This document shows, in pieces, positions 43,308 through 52,675 of a DNA stretch of 64,000 bases; position 1 is the first letter of the stretch, and each line of letters starts with the position of its first letter. Position numbers and translations under genes: made by a program. Below the pieces are notes generated by a model. That model saw only the letters and a list, made by a program, of their open reading frames with translations. It was not told where the DNA came from and searched no databases. Source of the stretch: Streptomyces prunicolor NBRC 13075 (lineage in GTDB: Bacteria; Actinomycetota; Actinomycetes; Streptomycetales; Streptomycetaceae); the NCBI RefSeq assembly GCF_000367365.1, contig NZ_BARF01000028.1, forward strand, positions 1 to 64,000. The letters are read 5' to 3'.

Positions 43308-45019
43308 CTTCCACCGTCGCCCCCCTCCGCATAGGCAACGCCTCCGGCTTCTACGGCGACCGGTTCGACGCCCTCCGCGAGATGCTCACCGGCGGTCAAC
43401 TGGACGTCCTCACCGGTGACTACCTCGCCGAGCTGACCATGCTCATCCTGGGCCGGGACCGGCTCAAGGACCCCGGCGCCGGGTACGCCCGTACCTTCCT
43501 CAAGCAGTTGGAGGAGTGTCTCGGGCTCGCCCAGGAGCGTGGGGTGCGGATCGTCACCAACGCCGGAGGGCTCAATCCCGCCGGACTCGCCGACGCCGTA
43601 CGGAAGTTGGCGGATCGGCTCGGGATAGCCGTACGGGTCGCGCATGTCGAGGGGGACGATCTCGCCGGTCGGTATCCGGATGCTCTCGCCGCGCATGCCT
43701 ATCTCGGTGGTTTCGGGATCGCCGCTTGTCTTGATGCGGGGGCCGAGGTCGTGGTCACCGGGCGTGTCACCGATGCCGCCCTGGTCGCGGGGCCCGCCGT
43801 CGCGCACTTCGGGTGGGGGGCGGGCGACTACGACCGGCTCGCGGGGGCCGTTGTCGCCGGACATGTGCTGGAGTGCGGGACCCAGGCGACCGGCGGCAAC
43901 TACGCCTTCTTCACCGAGCACGCGCCCGAAAAGCTCCGCCGCCCCGGCTTTCCGCTCGCCGAGATCCACGGGGACGGCTCCTGCGTCATCACCAAGCACC
44001 CCGGCACGGGGGGAGTCGTGGACGTCGGTACCGTCACCGCGCAGCTCCTGTACGAGACGCACGGCGCCCGGTACGCCGGCCCCGACGTCACCGCCCGCCT
44101 CGACACCGTCCGGATCGGGGAGGACGAGACCGGGGACGATCGGGTGCGGATCGAGGGGGTGCGGGGGGAGGCTCCGCCGCCCACCCTCAAGGTCGGGCTC
44201 AACCGGCTGGGCGGCTTCCGCAACGAGGTCACCTTCGTGCTCACCGGGCTCGACATCGAGCGCAAGGCCACACTCGTCCGGGAGCAGATGGAGGCCGCGT
44301 TCGACGAGGGGAACGCCAAGTCCCGGCCCGGTGAACTCCGTTGGGATCTCGCCCGTACCGACCACGCGGACGCCTCCACCGAGGAGACCGCCAGCGCACT
44401 GCTGCGGCTCGTCGTGCGGGATCCCGATCAGGAGACCGTCGGGCGGGCGTTGAGCGCGGCGGCCGTCGAGCTCGCACTCGCCAGTTACCCCGGCTTCCAT
44501 GTGCTGACCCCACCTGGAAAGGGAGCGCCCTATGGCGTCTTCGATGATGTGTATGTCCCCCATGGCGCCGTCGACCATATGGCCGTCCTCCATGACGGGC
44601 GCCGGATTGCTGTGGCCCCGGCCCACGACACCCGCGTACTGGAAGACGTTCCGCAGCCGACCCTCCCCGAGCCTCCGCCGGACGGGCCCACGACGCGGGC
44701 GCCCCTTGGTCTGGTCGCCGGGGCCCGTAGCGGCGACAAGGGAGGGAACGCCAACGTGGGGGTGTGGGCGCGTACGGATGAGGCGTGGCGCTGGCTCGCC
44801 CATGCGCTGACCGTCGAGCGGTTCAAGCAACTCCTGCCGGAGACCGCCGAGTTGGGTGTGACGCGGCACGTGCTGCCCAACCTCCGCGCCCTCAACTTCG
44901 TCGTCGAGGGGATTCTCGGCGAGGGCGTCGCCGCCCAGCATCGTTTCGATCCGCAGGCCAAGGCCCTGGGCGAATGGCTGCGTTCCCGTCGTCTGGACAT
45001 ACCGGAGGCCCTCCTGTGA
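43304..45019 (+). CDS. AtuA-like (DUF1446) acyclic terpene utilisation family protein
   Basis: A 571-residue protein. The N-terminal DUF1446 domain (about 1-440) contains RIGNASGFYGDRFDALREML, IVTNAGGLNPAGLADAVRKL and ECGTQATGGNYAFFTEHAPE. The C-terminal AtuA-like ferredoxin-fold domain has VAGARSGDKGGNANVGVWAR and LPNLRALNFVVEGILGEGV. AtuA takes part in citronellol/geranyl breakdown in Pseudomonas with an unclear reaction. Here it precedes an acyl-CoA carboxylase, matching the terpene and leucine type gene order. GTG 43304 overlaps the previous stop. Confidence 0.88.
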   Translation: MTSTVAPLRIGNASGFYGDRFDALREMLTGGQLDVLTGDYLAELTMLILGRDRLKDPGAGYARTFLKQLEECLGLAQERGVRIVTNAGGLNPAGLADAVRKLADRLGIAVRVAHVEGDDLAGRYPDALAAHAYLGGFGIAACLDAGAEVVVTGRVTDAALVAGPAVAHFGWGAGDYDRLAGAVVAGHVLECGTQATGGNYAFFTEHAPEKLRRPGFPLAEIHGDGSCVITKHPGTGGVVDVGTVTAQLLYETHGARYAGPDVTARLDTVRIGEDETGDDRVRIEGVRGEAPPPTLKVGLNRLGGFRNEVTFVLTGLDIERKATLVREQMEAAFDEGNAKSRPGELRWDLARTDHADASTEETASALLRLVVRDPDQETVGRALSAAAVELALASYPGFHVLTPPGKGAPYGVFDDVYVPHGAVDHMAVLHDGRRIAVAPAHDTRVLEDVPQPTLPEPPPDGPTTRAPLGLVAGARSGDKGGNANVGVWARTDEAWRWLAHALTVERFKQLLPETAELGVTRHVLPNLRALNFVVEGILGEGVAAQHRFDPQAKALGEWLRSRRLDIPEALL

Positions 45020-46614
45020 CCGTCCTCCCGACCGCCCTGGACACCAACGGTCCCGACTACGCGGCCCACCGCGAGACCATGCTCGCCAAGCTCGGCGAAC
45101 TCGACGCCGAGCACGCCAAAGCTCTCGCGGGTGGCGGGCCGAAATACGTCGAACGGCACCGCAAGCGCGGCAAGTTGCTCGCTCGCGAGCGCATCGAACT
45201 GCTCCTCGACCCCGACACGCCCTTCCTCGAACTCTCCCCGCTCGCCGCCTGGGGCAGCGACTACGCGGTCGGCGCCTCACTCGTCACCGGCATAGGTGTC
45301 GTAGAGGGCGTGGAGTGCCTGATCACCGCCAACGACCCGACCGTCCGTGGCGGCGCCAGCAACCCCTGGTCCCTGAAGAAGGCCCTGCGCGCCAACGACA
45401 TCGCCCTCGCCAACCGCCTTCCCTGCATCAGCCTCGTCGAGTCCGGAGGCGCCGATCTCCCGTCCCAGAAGGAGATCTTCATCCCGGGCGGCGCCATCTT
45501 CCGCGACCTGACCCGCCTTTCGGCCGCCGGCATCCCGACCATCGCGGTCGTCTTCGGCAACTCGACCGCCGGTGGCGCGTACATCCCTGGCATGTCCGAC
45601 CACGTGATCATGGTCAGGGAGCGGGCGAAAGTGTTCCTCGGCGGGCCGCCGCTCGTGAAGATGGCGACCGGCGAGGAGAGCGACGACGAGTCGCTCGGCG
45701 GCGCCGAGATGCACGCGCGCGTCTCGGGCCTCGCGGACCACTTCGCCGTGGACGAGCAGGACGCGTTGCGGCAGACGCGCCGCGTCGTCGCCCGCCTCAA
45801 CCACCGTAAGGCGTACGGCGATCCGGCCCCGGCAGCACCTCCCAAGTACGACGAGGACGAGCTGCTGGGCATCGTCCCGGGGGACCTGAAGACCCCCTTC
45901 GATCCCCGCGAGGTCGTCGCCCGGCTCGTAGACGCCTCCGACTTCGACGAGTTCAAGCCCCTCTACGGCACGAGCCTGGTGACGGGTTGGGCCACCCTGC
46001 ACGGCTATCCGGTGGGCATCCTGGCGAACGCCCAAGGGGTCCTCTTCAGCCAGGAGTCCCAAAAGGCCGCCCAGTTCATCCAGTTGGCCAACCAGCGCGA
46101 CATCCCGCTGCTCTTCCTGCACAACACCACCGGCTACATGGTCGGCAAGGAGTACGAACAGGGCGGCATCATCAAGCACGGCGCGATGATGATCAACGCC
46201 GTCAGCAACAGCCGCGTACCGCATCTCTCCGTCCTCATGGGCGCCTCGTACGGCGCCGGCCACTACGGCATGTGCGGGCGCGCCTACCACCCCCGCTTCC
46301 TGTTCGCCTGGCCCAGCGCCAAGTCCGCCGTCATGGGCCCCCAGCAACTCGCCGGCGTCCTGTCGATCGTCGCCCGCCAGTCGGCCGTGGCGAAGGGGCA
46401 GCCGTACGACGACGACGCGGACGCGGCGCTGCGCGCCATGGTGGAGCAGCAGATCGAGTCCGAGTCACTGCCGATGTTCCTGTCGGGGCGGCTGTACGAC
46501 GACGGTGTCATCGACCCGCGCGACACCCGCACCGTCCTCGGCCTGTGCCTGTCCGCCATCCACACCGCGCCCTACGAGGGCGCGCGCGGTGGCTTCGGCG
46601 TCTTCCGGATGTGA
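45016..46614 (+). CDS. Acyl-CoA carboxylase carboxyltransferase (beta) subunit
   Basis: A 532-residue carboxyltransferase of the methylcrotonyl/geranyl-CoA carboxylase type. The N-terminal part has KYVERHRKRGKLLARERIEL and LVESGGADLPSQKEIFIPGG; the oxyanion loops are GIPTIAVVFGNSTAGGAYIP and MGASYGAGHYGMCGRAY. It transfers the carboxyl group from biotin on the alpha subunit, encoded five bases downstream. Whether the substrate is methylcrotonyl-, geranyl- or another enoyl-CoA cannot be read directly. GTG 45016 overlaps the previous stop. Confidence 0.93.
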   Translation: MTVLPTALDTNGPDYAAHRETMLAKLGELDAEHAKALAGGGPKYVERHRKRGKLLARERIELLLDPDTPFLELSPLAAWGSDYAVGASLVTGIGVVEGVECLITANDPTVRGGASNPWSLKKALRANDIALANRLPCISLVESGGADLPSQKEIFIPGGAIFRDLTRLSAAGIPTIAVVFGNSTAGGAYIPGMSDHVIMVRERAKVFLGGPPLVKMATGEESDDESLGGAEMHARVSGLADHFAVDEQDALRQTRRVVARLNHRKAYGDPAPAAPPKYDEDELLGIVPGDLKTPFDPREVVARLVDASDFDEFKPLYGTSLVTGWATLHGYPVGILANAQGVLFSQESQKAAQFIQLANQRDIPLLFLHNTTGYMVGKEYEQGGIIKHGAMMINAVSNSRVPHLSVLMGASYGAGHYGMCGRAYHPRFLFAWPSAKSAVMGPQQLAGVLSIVARQSAVAKGQPYDDDADAALRAMVEQQIESESLPMFLSGRLYDDGVIDPRDTRTVLGLCLSAIHTAPYEGARGGFGVFRM

Positions 46615-46619
46615 GGGCC

Positions 46620-48491
46620 ATGACCGACATGAGGGACCACATGATCGCGACCGTCCTTGTCGCCAACCGGGGCGAGATCGCCTGCCGGATCTTCCGCACC
46701 TGCCGCGAACTGGGCATCCGCACGGTCGCCGTCCACTCGGACGCCGACGAGAACGCGCTCCACGCGCGCGTGGCCGACGCGACGGTACGACTGCCCGGGG
46801 CAACACCCCAAGAGACGTACCTGCGCGGCGAGTTGATCGTGAAGGCGGCCGTCGCGGCGGGCGCGGACGCGGTCCACCCCGGCTACGGCTTCCTCTCCGA
46901 GAACGCCGACTTCGCCCGCGCCGTCCTGGCCGCCGGCCTGGTCTGGATCGGCCCGCCACCCGAGGCGATCGAGGCCATGGCCTCCAAGACCCGCGCCAAG
47001 CAACTGATGGGCATCGCGCCCTTGGAACACGTCACCGAGGCCGACCTCCCGGTCCTGGTGAAGGCGGCGGCGGGTGGCGGCGGACGCGGCATGCGCGTCG
47101 TACGACAACTAGCCGATCTGGACGCTGAGTTGACGGCCGCTCGTGGCGAGGCGACGAGCGCCTTCGGCGACGGCGAGGTCTTCGTCGAGCCCTACGTGGA
47201 GGGCGGCCGGCACGTCGAGGTACAGATCCTCGCCGACACCCACGGCACGGTCTGGTCCCTCGGCACCCGCGACTGCTCCCTCCAACGCCGCCACCAGAAG
47301 GTGATCGAGGAGTCCCCGGCCCCGGGCCTGCCGGATCAACTGGCGCAGGAACTGAGCGAGTTGGCGGTACGCGCCGCCCGCGCGGTCGCCTACGAGGGCG
47401 CCGGAACGGTCGAGTTCCTGATCTCCCCCGACGGCAAGGCGCACTTCCTGGAGATGAACACCCGCCTCCAGGTCGAACACCCGGTGACAGAGGCCGTGTT
47501 CGGCATAGACCTGGTGGCCCTGCAACTCCGGATCGCCGAGGGCGAACCCCTGGAAACCGAACCCCCCAGCCCGCACGGCCACGCGATAGAGGCCCGCCTC
47601 TACGCCGAGGACCCGGCAACCGACTGGACCCCCCAAACCGGCACCCTGCACCGCCTGGCCGTCCCGAACGGCGTCCGACTGGACACCGGTTACACCGACG
47701 GCGACGACATCGGCGTCCACTACGACCCGATGCTCGCCAAGGTCGTGGCCCACGCCCCCACTCGCGCGGAAGCCCTCCGCAAACTCGCGGGCGCCCTGGA
47801 ACAAGCGACAATCCACGGCCCGCTCACCAACCGAGCCCTCCTCGTCAACTCCCTGCGCCACAAGGAGTTCACGACCGCCCACATGGACACGGGCTTCTAC
47901 GACCGCCACCTCCCGGAACTCACCCAACGAGCCCCCGACCCGCACGCCCCCTTGGCTGCCGCCCTGGCGGACACCCACGGCCGCTCCCGCTTCGGAGGCT
48001 CCTGGCGCAACCTCCCCTCCCAGCCCCAGACCAAGCGCTACGCCATGGGCGACACCGAGTGCGAGGTCCAGTACCGCCACACGAGGGAGGGCCTGACGGC
48101 GGAAGGGGTGCGCGTGGTGCATGCCGACGCCGAGCGGGTCGTACTCGAAGTGGACGGCGTGCAAAGGAAGTTCGAGGTCGCGAGCTACGGCGACGACCAG
48201 GTGTACGTGAACGCGACCACCCTGACAGCCCTACCCCGCTTCCCCGACCCCGCCGCCCAACTGGCCCCCGGCTCACTGCTGGCACCGATGCCGGGCACGG
48301 TGGTGAGGGTGGCGGAGGGCCTGGCGGTAGGGGCCGAAGTGACCGCCGGTGAGCCCCTGTTGTGGCTGGAGGCAATGAAGATGGAACACAAGATCACAGC
48401 CCCGGCAACAGGAAAACTAACGGCCCTGAACGCGGTACCTGGCCAACAAGTCCAGCTAGCCGCCCTATTGGCGGTAGTCCAGCCCACCTAA
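46620..48491 (+). CDS. Acyl-CoA carboxylase biotin-containing (alpha) subunit
   Basis: A 623-residue protein with biotin carboxylase (about 8-450: TVLVANRGEIACRIFRTCRE, HPGYGFLSENADFARAV, VKAAAGGGGRGMRVV, FLEMNTRLQVEHPVTEAVFG), a BT-like linker region and a biotinyl domain ending in WLEAMKMEHKITAP with the biotin Lys. The segment between MASKTRAKQLMG and ADLPVLVKAAAGG is several residues shorter than I expect for the family, at the edge of the ATP-grasp domain. GAGGG lies before the ATG. It pairs with the beta subunit upstream. Confidence 0.94.
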   Translation: MTDMRDHMIATVLVANRGEIACRIFRTCRELGIRTVAVHSDADENALHARVADATVRLPGATPQETYLRGELIVKAAVAAGADAVHPGYGFLSENADFARAVLAAGLVWIGPPPEAIEAMASKTRAKQLMGIAPLEHVTEADLPVLVKAAAGGGGRGMRVVRQLADLDAELTAARGEATSAFGDGEVFVEPYVEGGRHVEVQILADTHGTVWSLGTRDCSLQRRHQKVIEESPAPGLPDQLAQELSELAVRAARAVAYEGAGTVEFLISPDGKAHFLEMNTRLQVEHPVTEAVFGIDLVALQLRIAEGEPLETEPPSPHGHAIEARLYAEDPATDWTPQTGTLHRLAVPNGVRLDTGYTDGDDIGVHYDPMLAKVVAHAPTRAEALRKLAGALEQATIHGPLTNRALLVNSLRHKEFTTAHMDTGFYDRHLPELTQRAPDPHAPLAAALADTHGRSRFGGSWRNLPSQPQTKRYAMGDTECEVQYRHTREGLTAEGVRVVHADAERVVLEVDGVQRKFEVASYGDDQVYVNATTLTALPRFPDPAAQLAPGSLLAPMPGTVVRVAEGLAVGAEVTAGEPLLWLEAMKMEHKITAPATGKLTALNAVPGQQVQLAALLAVVQPT

Positions 48492-48556
48492 AGGGGCGCG
48501 GGGCTGTATCTATTTGCGGCTACCGCCGCGCGAGCGCGACCAGCCACAACGAGGGA
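48492..48556. repeat. Streptomyces-type dispersed intergenic repeat
   Basis: The sequence beginning AAAGGGGCGCGGGGCTGTAT and ending GCGACCAGCCACAAC matches, from memory, a short repeat scattered between genes in Streptomyces chromosomes, with GCCGCG/CGCGC arms that can pair. It lies directly after the carboxylase stop and before the dehydrogenase ribosome site, inside an operon. Confidence 0.6.
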
Positions 48557-48561
48557 GCCAC

Positions 48562-49692
48562 ATGCCCACGACCGAAACAAACGAGCACAAAGCCCTACGT
48601 GAAGCTGTATCCGCCCTGGGCAAAAGACACGGCCGCACCTATGACCGCGAGCAACTCTGGTCCGAGGCGGCAAAACTAGGCTACTTGGGCGTCAACATCC
48701 CCGAGGAATACGGCGGCGGAGGCGGCGGCATCTCCGAACTCTCCATCGTCCTGGAGGAGTTGGGAGCGGCAGGCTGCCCCCTGCTGATGATGGTCGTGTC
48801 ACCCGCGATCTGCGGAACAGTGATCGCCCGCTTCGGCACAGAAGACCAAAAACAAACCTGGCTCCCCGCGTTGGCCGACGGCACCCGAACAATGGCCTTC
48901 GGCATCACGGAACCCGACGCAGGCTCCAACAGCCACCGCATCACCACCACAGCCCGCAAAGACGGCACGGACTGGCTCCTCACCGGCCGCAAGGTCTTCA
49001 TCTCCGGCGTGGACCTGGCCGACGCAACCCTCATAGTCGGCCGCACGGAAGACTCCCGAACGGGACGCCTGAAGCCCTGCCTGTTCATCGTCCCGCGAGA
49101 CGCCCCCGGCTTCACCCGCCGCCAGATAGACATGGAACTCACCGCCGCCGAGAAGCAGTTCGAGCTGACCCTGGACGACGTACGACTCCCCGCCGACGCA
49201 CTCGTAGGAGACGAGGACGCGGGCCTGCTCCAACTCTTCGCCGGTCTCAACCCCGAGCGCATCATGACCGCCGCCTTCGCGATCGGCATGGGCCGCTACG
49301 CGCTGGCCCGAGCCATCGAGTACGCGCGAGACCGCACCGTATGGGACGCCCCCATCGGCGCCCACCAGGCCATCGCCCACCCCCTCGCCCAGGCGCACAT
49401 CGACCTCGAACTCGCCCGCCTGATGATGCAGAAGGCGGCGTATCTGTACGACGCCGGTGACGACGTGGGCGCGGGCGAGGCCGCCAACATGGCCAAGTAC
49501 GCAGCGGGGGAGGCGTGCGTGCGGGCGGTGGACCAGTCGGTGCACACCCTCGGCGGAAACGGCCTCACGCGGGAGTTCGGGCTCGCTTCGTTGATAACTG
49601 CCGCGCGCGTGGCTCGTATTGCTCCGGTGAGCCGGGAGATGATTCTCAACTACGTCTCCCACCAGACCCTGGGCCTCCCGAAGTCGTACTGA
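48562..49692 (+). CDS. Acyl-CoA dehydrogenase
   Basis: A 376-residue flavoprotein that introduces the alpha-beta double bond into an acyl-CoA. Landmarks are LGYLGVNIPEEYGGGGGGIS, the FAD-binding AFGITEPDAGSNSHRI, FISGVDLADATLIVGRT and the C-terminal VHTLGGNGLTREFGLASLIT. Length is normal. GAGGGAG precedes the ATG. Position in the carboxylase operon suggests isovaleryl- or citronellyl-type substrates. Codon choice has more A and T in the first 150 codons than in the rest, including rarer codons such as CTA. Confidence 0.93.
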   Translation: MPTTETNEHKALREAVSALGKRHGRTYDREQLWSEAAKLGYLGVNIPEEYGGGGGGISELSIVLEELGAAGCPLLMMVVSPAICGTVIARFGTEDQKQTWLPALADGTRTMAFGITEPDAGSNSHRITTTARKDGTDWLLTGRKVFISGVDLADATLIVGRTEDSRTGRLKPCLFIVPRDAPGFTRRQIDMELTAAEKQFELTLDDVRLPADALVGDEDAGLLQLFAGLNPERIMTAAFAIGMGRYALARAIEYARDRTVWDAPIGAHQAIAHPLAQAHIDLELARLMMQKAAYLYDAGDDVGAGEAANMAKYAAGEACVRAVDQSVHTLGGNGLTREFGLASLITAARVARIAPVSREMILNYVSHQTLGLPKSY

Positions 49693-49712
49693 CCCGGGGG
49701 CCAAGGCCCGAA

Positions 49713-49748
49713 GCCGGCTTGAAGCCCCGCGCCGGCTTGAAGCCCCGT
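49713..49748. repeat. 18-base direct repeat before the acyl-CoA ligase gene
   Basis: Two tandem copies of GCCGGCTTGAAGCCCCG(C/T) lie in the leader between the dehydrogenase and ligase genes. Each copy contains the small inverted repeat GGCTTGAAGCC, so two small hairpins could form ahead of the AGGAGG ribosome site. Confidence 0.8.
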
Positions 49749-49770
49749 GCAGTCCGCGCCAGGAGGAACC

Positions 49771-51339
49771 ATGTTCCGCAGCGAGTACGCAGACGTTCCG
49801 GCCGTAGAACTCCCCATCCACGACGCGGTGTTGGCCCGAGCCGCCGAGTTCGGGGACGAACCCGCGCTGGTCGACGGCACGGACGGCACCACCCTCACGT
49901 ACACCCAGGTGGACCGGTTCCACCGCAGTATCGCGGCCGGGCTCGCGGAGGCGGGCGTGCGCAAGGGGGACGTGCTCGCCCTGCACAGCCCCAACACGGT
50001 CGCTTTCCCGCTGGCGTTCTATGCCGCCACGCGTGCGGGTGCCTCCGTCACGACGGTGCACCCGCTCGCGACACCGGAGGAGTTCGCCAAGCAGCTGACC
50101 GACTCGGCGGCCCGTTGGATCGTCACCGTGTCACCGCTCGTGGACGCGGCCCGCCGGGCCGCCGAACTCGCGGGCGGCGTCGAGGAGATATTCGTCTGCG
50201 ACAGTGCGCCCGGACACCGTTCGCTGGCCGACATGCTCGGCTCGACGGAGCCCGAGCCGGTGATCGACATCGACCCGGCGGAGGACGTCGCGGCCCTCCC
50301 GTACTCCTCGGGCACGACCGGCAGTCCCAAGGGCGTGATGCTGACACACCGTCAAATAGCCACGAACCTGGCCCAGTTGGAGCCCGCAGTCCCCACCGGT
50401 CCCGGCGACCGCATCCTCGCCGTACTGCCCTTCTTCCACATCTACGGTCTCACGGCCCTGATGAACGCCCCCCTGAGGAAGGGCGCCGCAGTCGTCGTCC
50501 TCCCGCGCTTCGACCTGGAGACCTTCCTCGCGGCGATCGAGAACCACCGCATCACCGGCCTCTACGTGGCCCCACCCATAGTCCTGGCCCTCGCCAAGCA
50601 CCCGGCCGTAGCCCAGTACGACCTCTCCTCCCTCAAATACATCATCAGCGCCGCCGCCCCCCTCGACGCGGACCTCGCCGCCGCCTGCTCGCACCGCCTG
50701 GGCCTGCCGCCTGTGGGCCAGGCGTACGGCATGACGGAACTGTCCCCGGGCACCCACGTGGTCCCCGTACGGGACATGCCCACCGCACCTCCAGGCACGG
50801 TCGGCAAACTCATCGCCGGCACCGAGATGCGGATCGTCTCCCTCGACGACCCCGACAAGGACCTGGGCATCGGCGAGGCGGGCGAACTCCTCATCCGCGG
50901 CCCCCAGGTGATGAAGGGCTACCTCGGCCGCCCCGACGAGACCGCCGCGATGATCGACCAGGACGGCTGGCTGCGCACCGGCGACGTCGGCTACGTGGAC
51001 GCCGGCGGCTGGACGTTCGTCGTCGACCGGGTGAAGGAACTCATCAAGTACAAGGGCTTCCAGGTGGCCCCCGCCGAACTGGAGGCCCTCCTGCTCACCC
51101 ACCCCGGCATCGCCGACGCGGCCGTCGTGGGCGAGTACAACGACGACAACAACGAGGTCCCGCATGCGTACGTGGTCCGCCAACAGACCGCCCTGGACCT
51201 CTCCCAGAGCGAGGTCCTGATGTACGTCGCCGAACGCGTCGCCCCCTACAAGCGCGTCCGCATGGTCACCTTCATCGACGCCGTCCCGCGCGCCGCCTCC
51301 GGCAAGATCCTGCGCCGGGAACTGCGAGGCCGCGCATGA
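49771..51339 (+). CDS. AMP-dependent acyl-CoA ligase (4-coumarate-CoA ligase-like)
   Basis: A 522-residue adenylate-forming ligase that activates a carboxylic acid to its CoA thioester. The P-loop is PYSSGTTGSPKGVMLTHRQI, the A5 motif GQAYGMTELSPGTH, A7/A8 GWLRTGDVGYVDAGGW and VDRVKELIKYKGFQVAPAEL, and the catalytic Lys in PRAASGKILRREL. The sequence is closest in style to 4CL-type enzymes, so aryl, branched or medium-chain acids are possible. AGGAGG precedes the ATG strongly. ATGA overlap with the hydratase gene. Confidence 0.93.
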   Translation: MFRSEYADVPAVELPIHDAVLARAAEFGDEPALVDGTDGTTLTYTQVDRFHRSIAAGLAEAGVRKGDVLALHSPNTVAFPLAFYAATRAGASVTTVHPLATPEEFAKQLTDSAARWIVTVSPLVDAARRAAELAGGVEEIFVCDSAPGHRSLADMLGSTEPEPVIDIDPAEDVAALPYSSGTTGSPKGVMLTHRQIATNLAQLEPAVPTGPGDRILAVLPFFHIYGLTALMNAPLRKGAAVVVLPRFDLETFLAAIENHRITGLYVAPPIVLALAKHPAVAQYDLSSLKYIISAAAPLDADLAAACSHRLGLPPVGQAYGMTELSPGTHVVPVRDMPTAPPGTVGKLIAGTEMRIVSLDDPDKDLGIGEAGELLIRGPQVMKGYLGRPDETAAMIDQDGWLRTGDVGYVDAGGWTFVVDRVKELIKYKGFQVAPAELEALLLTHPGIADAAVVGEYNDDNNEVPHAYVVRQQTALDLSQSEVLMYVAERVAPYKRVRMVTFIDAVPRAASGKILRRELRGRA

Positions 51340-52070
51340 CGTCGATCGGTCGTTCACGCGCGCGTGGCATCGAGACCCTGAGCCTCGACTCACCGGACAC
51401 CAGGAACGCGCTATCGGCTTCCCTGGTAAGCGAGTTGGCGGACGCGCTGACGGAGTGCGGGAAGGACGCCGACGTACGGGCGGTCGTCCTCACCCACACC
51501 GGCAACACGTTCTGCGCGGGCGCGGACCTACGGGACCCGCCACCGCCGGACGCCCTGGTGGCCGTACTCCGCCAGATCGTGGAACTCCCCAAGCCGGTGG
51601 TCGCGAGAGTGACGGGCCACGTACGCGCGGGCGGCCTGGGCCTGCTCGCCGCGTGCGACATGACAGTCGGTTCTACGTCCGCCACCTTCGCGTTCACGGA
51701 GGTGCGGATCGGAGTCGCCCCGGCCGTGATCTCCCTCCCGCTCCTGCCCCGCACGGACCCGCGAGCACTGGCCCGCTACTACCTCACCGGCGAGCGTTTC
51801 GACGCGACGGAAGCGGCCCGCGCAGGTCTGCTGACAGCGGCGGCAGGGGACGTGGACGAGGCACTGGCACCGATCCTCGACGGCCTGCGCCGATCCGCCC
51901 CCGAGGCCCTGGCCGAGACGAAGCGGCTGCTCACGGCTAGGGTGCTGGAAACCTTCGACCGGGACGCGGCCGACCTGACCGCGCTCTCGGCCCGGCTGTT
52001 CGGCTCCGCGCAGGCCCGCGAGGGGATGACAGCATTTCTCGAACGACGGGATCCCGCATGGGTGGTGTGA
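51336..52070 (+). CDS. Enoyl-CoA hydratase/isomerase family protein
   Basis: A 244-residue crotonase-fold protein. The first oxyanion-loop motif is AVVLTHTGNTFCAGADLRDP and the second VARVTGHVRAGGLGLLAACD; then FTEVRIGVAPAVISLPLLPR and ARYYLTGERFDATEAARAGL. It hydrates the enoyl-CoA or, in this pathway, a methylglutaconyl-type intermediate; the exact substrate is not shown. The start overlaps the ligase stop. Confidence 0.9.
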   Translation: MTSIGRSRARGIETLSLDSPDTRNALSASLVSELADALTECGKDADVRAVVLTHTGNTFCAGADLRDPPPPDALVAVLRQIVELPKPVVARVTGHVRAGGLGLLAACDMTVGSTSATFAFTEVRIGVAPAVISLPLLPRTDPRALARYYLTGERFDATEAARAGLLTAAAGDVDEALAPILDGLRRSAPEALAETKRLLTARVLETFDRDAADLTALSARLFGSAQAREGMTAFLERRDPAWVV

Positions 52071-52675
52071 GCGCGACGACGGCGCCGGGCGCGGTCGACC
52101 GCAGACCCAAGCAGGACCGCAGCAGGGCCACCCGGCAACGCCTCCTGGAAGCCGCCGTGTCCTGCCTCGCCGAACACGGCTGGGCCGGCTCCACGGTCTC
52201 GGTCGTGGCAGAACGCGCCGGCGTCTCCCGAGGCGCCGCCCAACACCACTTCCCGACCCGCGAGGACCTCTTCACGGCGGCGGTCGAGTACGTGGCGGAA
52301 GAACGCTCCACGGCCCTCCGCGCCCTGTTTCCGGAGGGCGCCGCGAACCGCCGCGCGGTGATCGATGCCCTGGTCGACCTCTACACCGGCCCCCTCTTCC
52401 GCGCGGCCCTGCACCTATGGGTAGCCGCGTCGAACGAGGACCAACTCCGGCCCCGGGTGACGGAGTTGGAGGCGAAGGTGGGCCGCGAGACCCACCGCAT
52501 CGCGGTGGACCTGCTGGACGCGGACGAGTCCCGGCCGGGGGTGCGCGAAACGGTCCAGGGCCTCCTGGACATGGCGAGGGGCCTGGGCCTGGCCAACCTG
52601 CTCACGGACGACAGGGGCAGGCGGGAACGAGTGGTGGCCCAATGGGCGGCACTACTGGAGCACGCCCTGGGGTGA
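52058..52675 (+). CDS. TetR-family regulator of the acyl-CoA operon
   Basis: A 205-residue TetR regulator. The helix-turn-helix is ATRQRLLEAAVSCLAEHGWA and VVAERAGVSRGAAQHHFPTR. It overlaps the hydratase by 13 bases from the ATG at 52058, or by four with the GTG at 52067. As the last gene of the operon it most likely represses its own operon through the palindrome at 42452-42474, released by an acyl-CoA. The 3' end overlaps the convergent XRE gene by 24 bases. Confidence 0.9.
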   Translation: MGGVSATTAPGAVDRRPKQDRSRATRQRLLEAAVSCLAEHGWAGSTVSVVAERAGVSRGAAQHHFPTREDLFTAAVEYVAEERSTALRALFPEGAANRRAVIDALVDLYTGPLFRAALHLWVAASNEDQLRPRVTELEAKVGRETHRIAVDLLDADESRPGVRETVQGLLDMARGLGLANLLTDDRGRRERVVAQWAALLEHALG

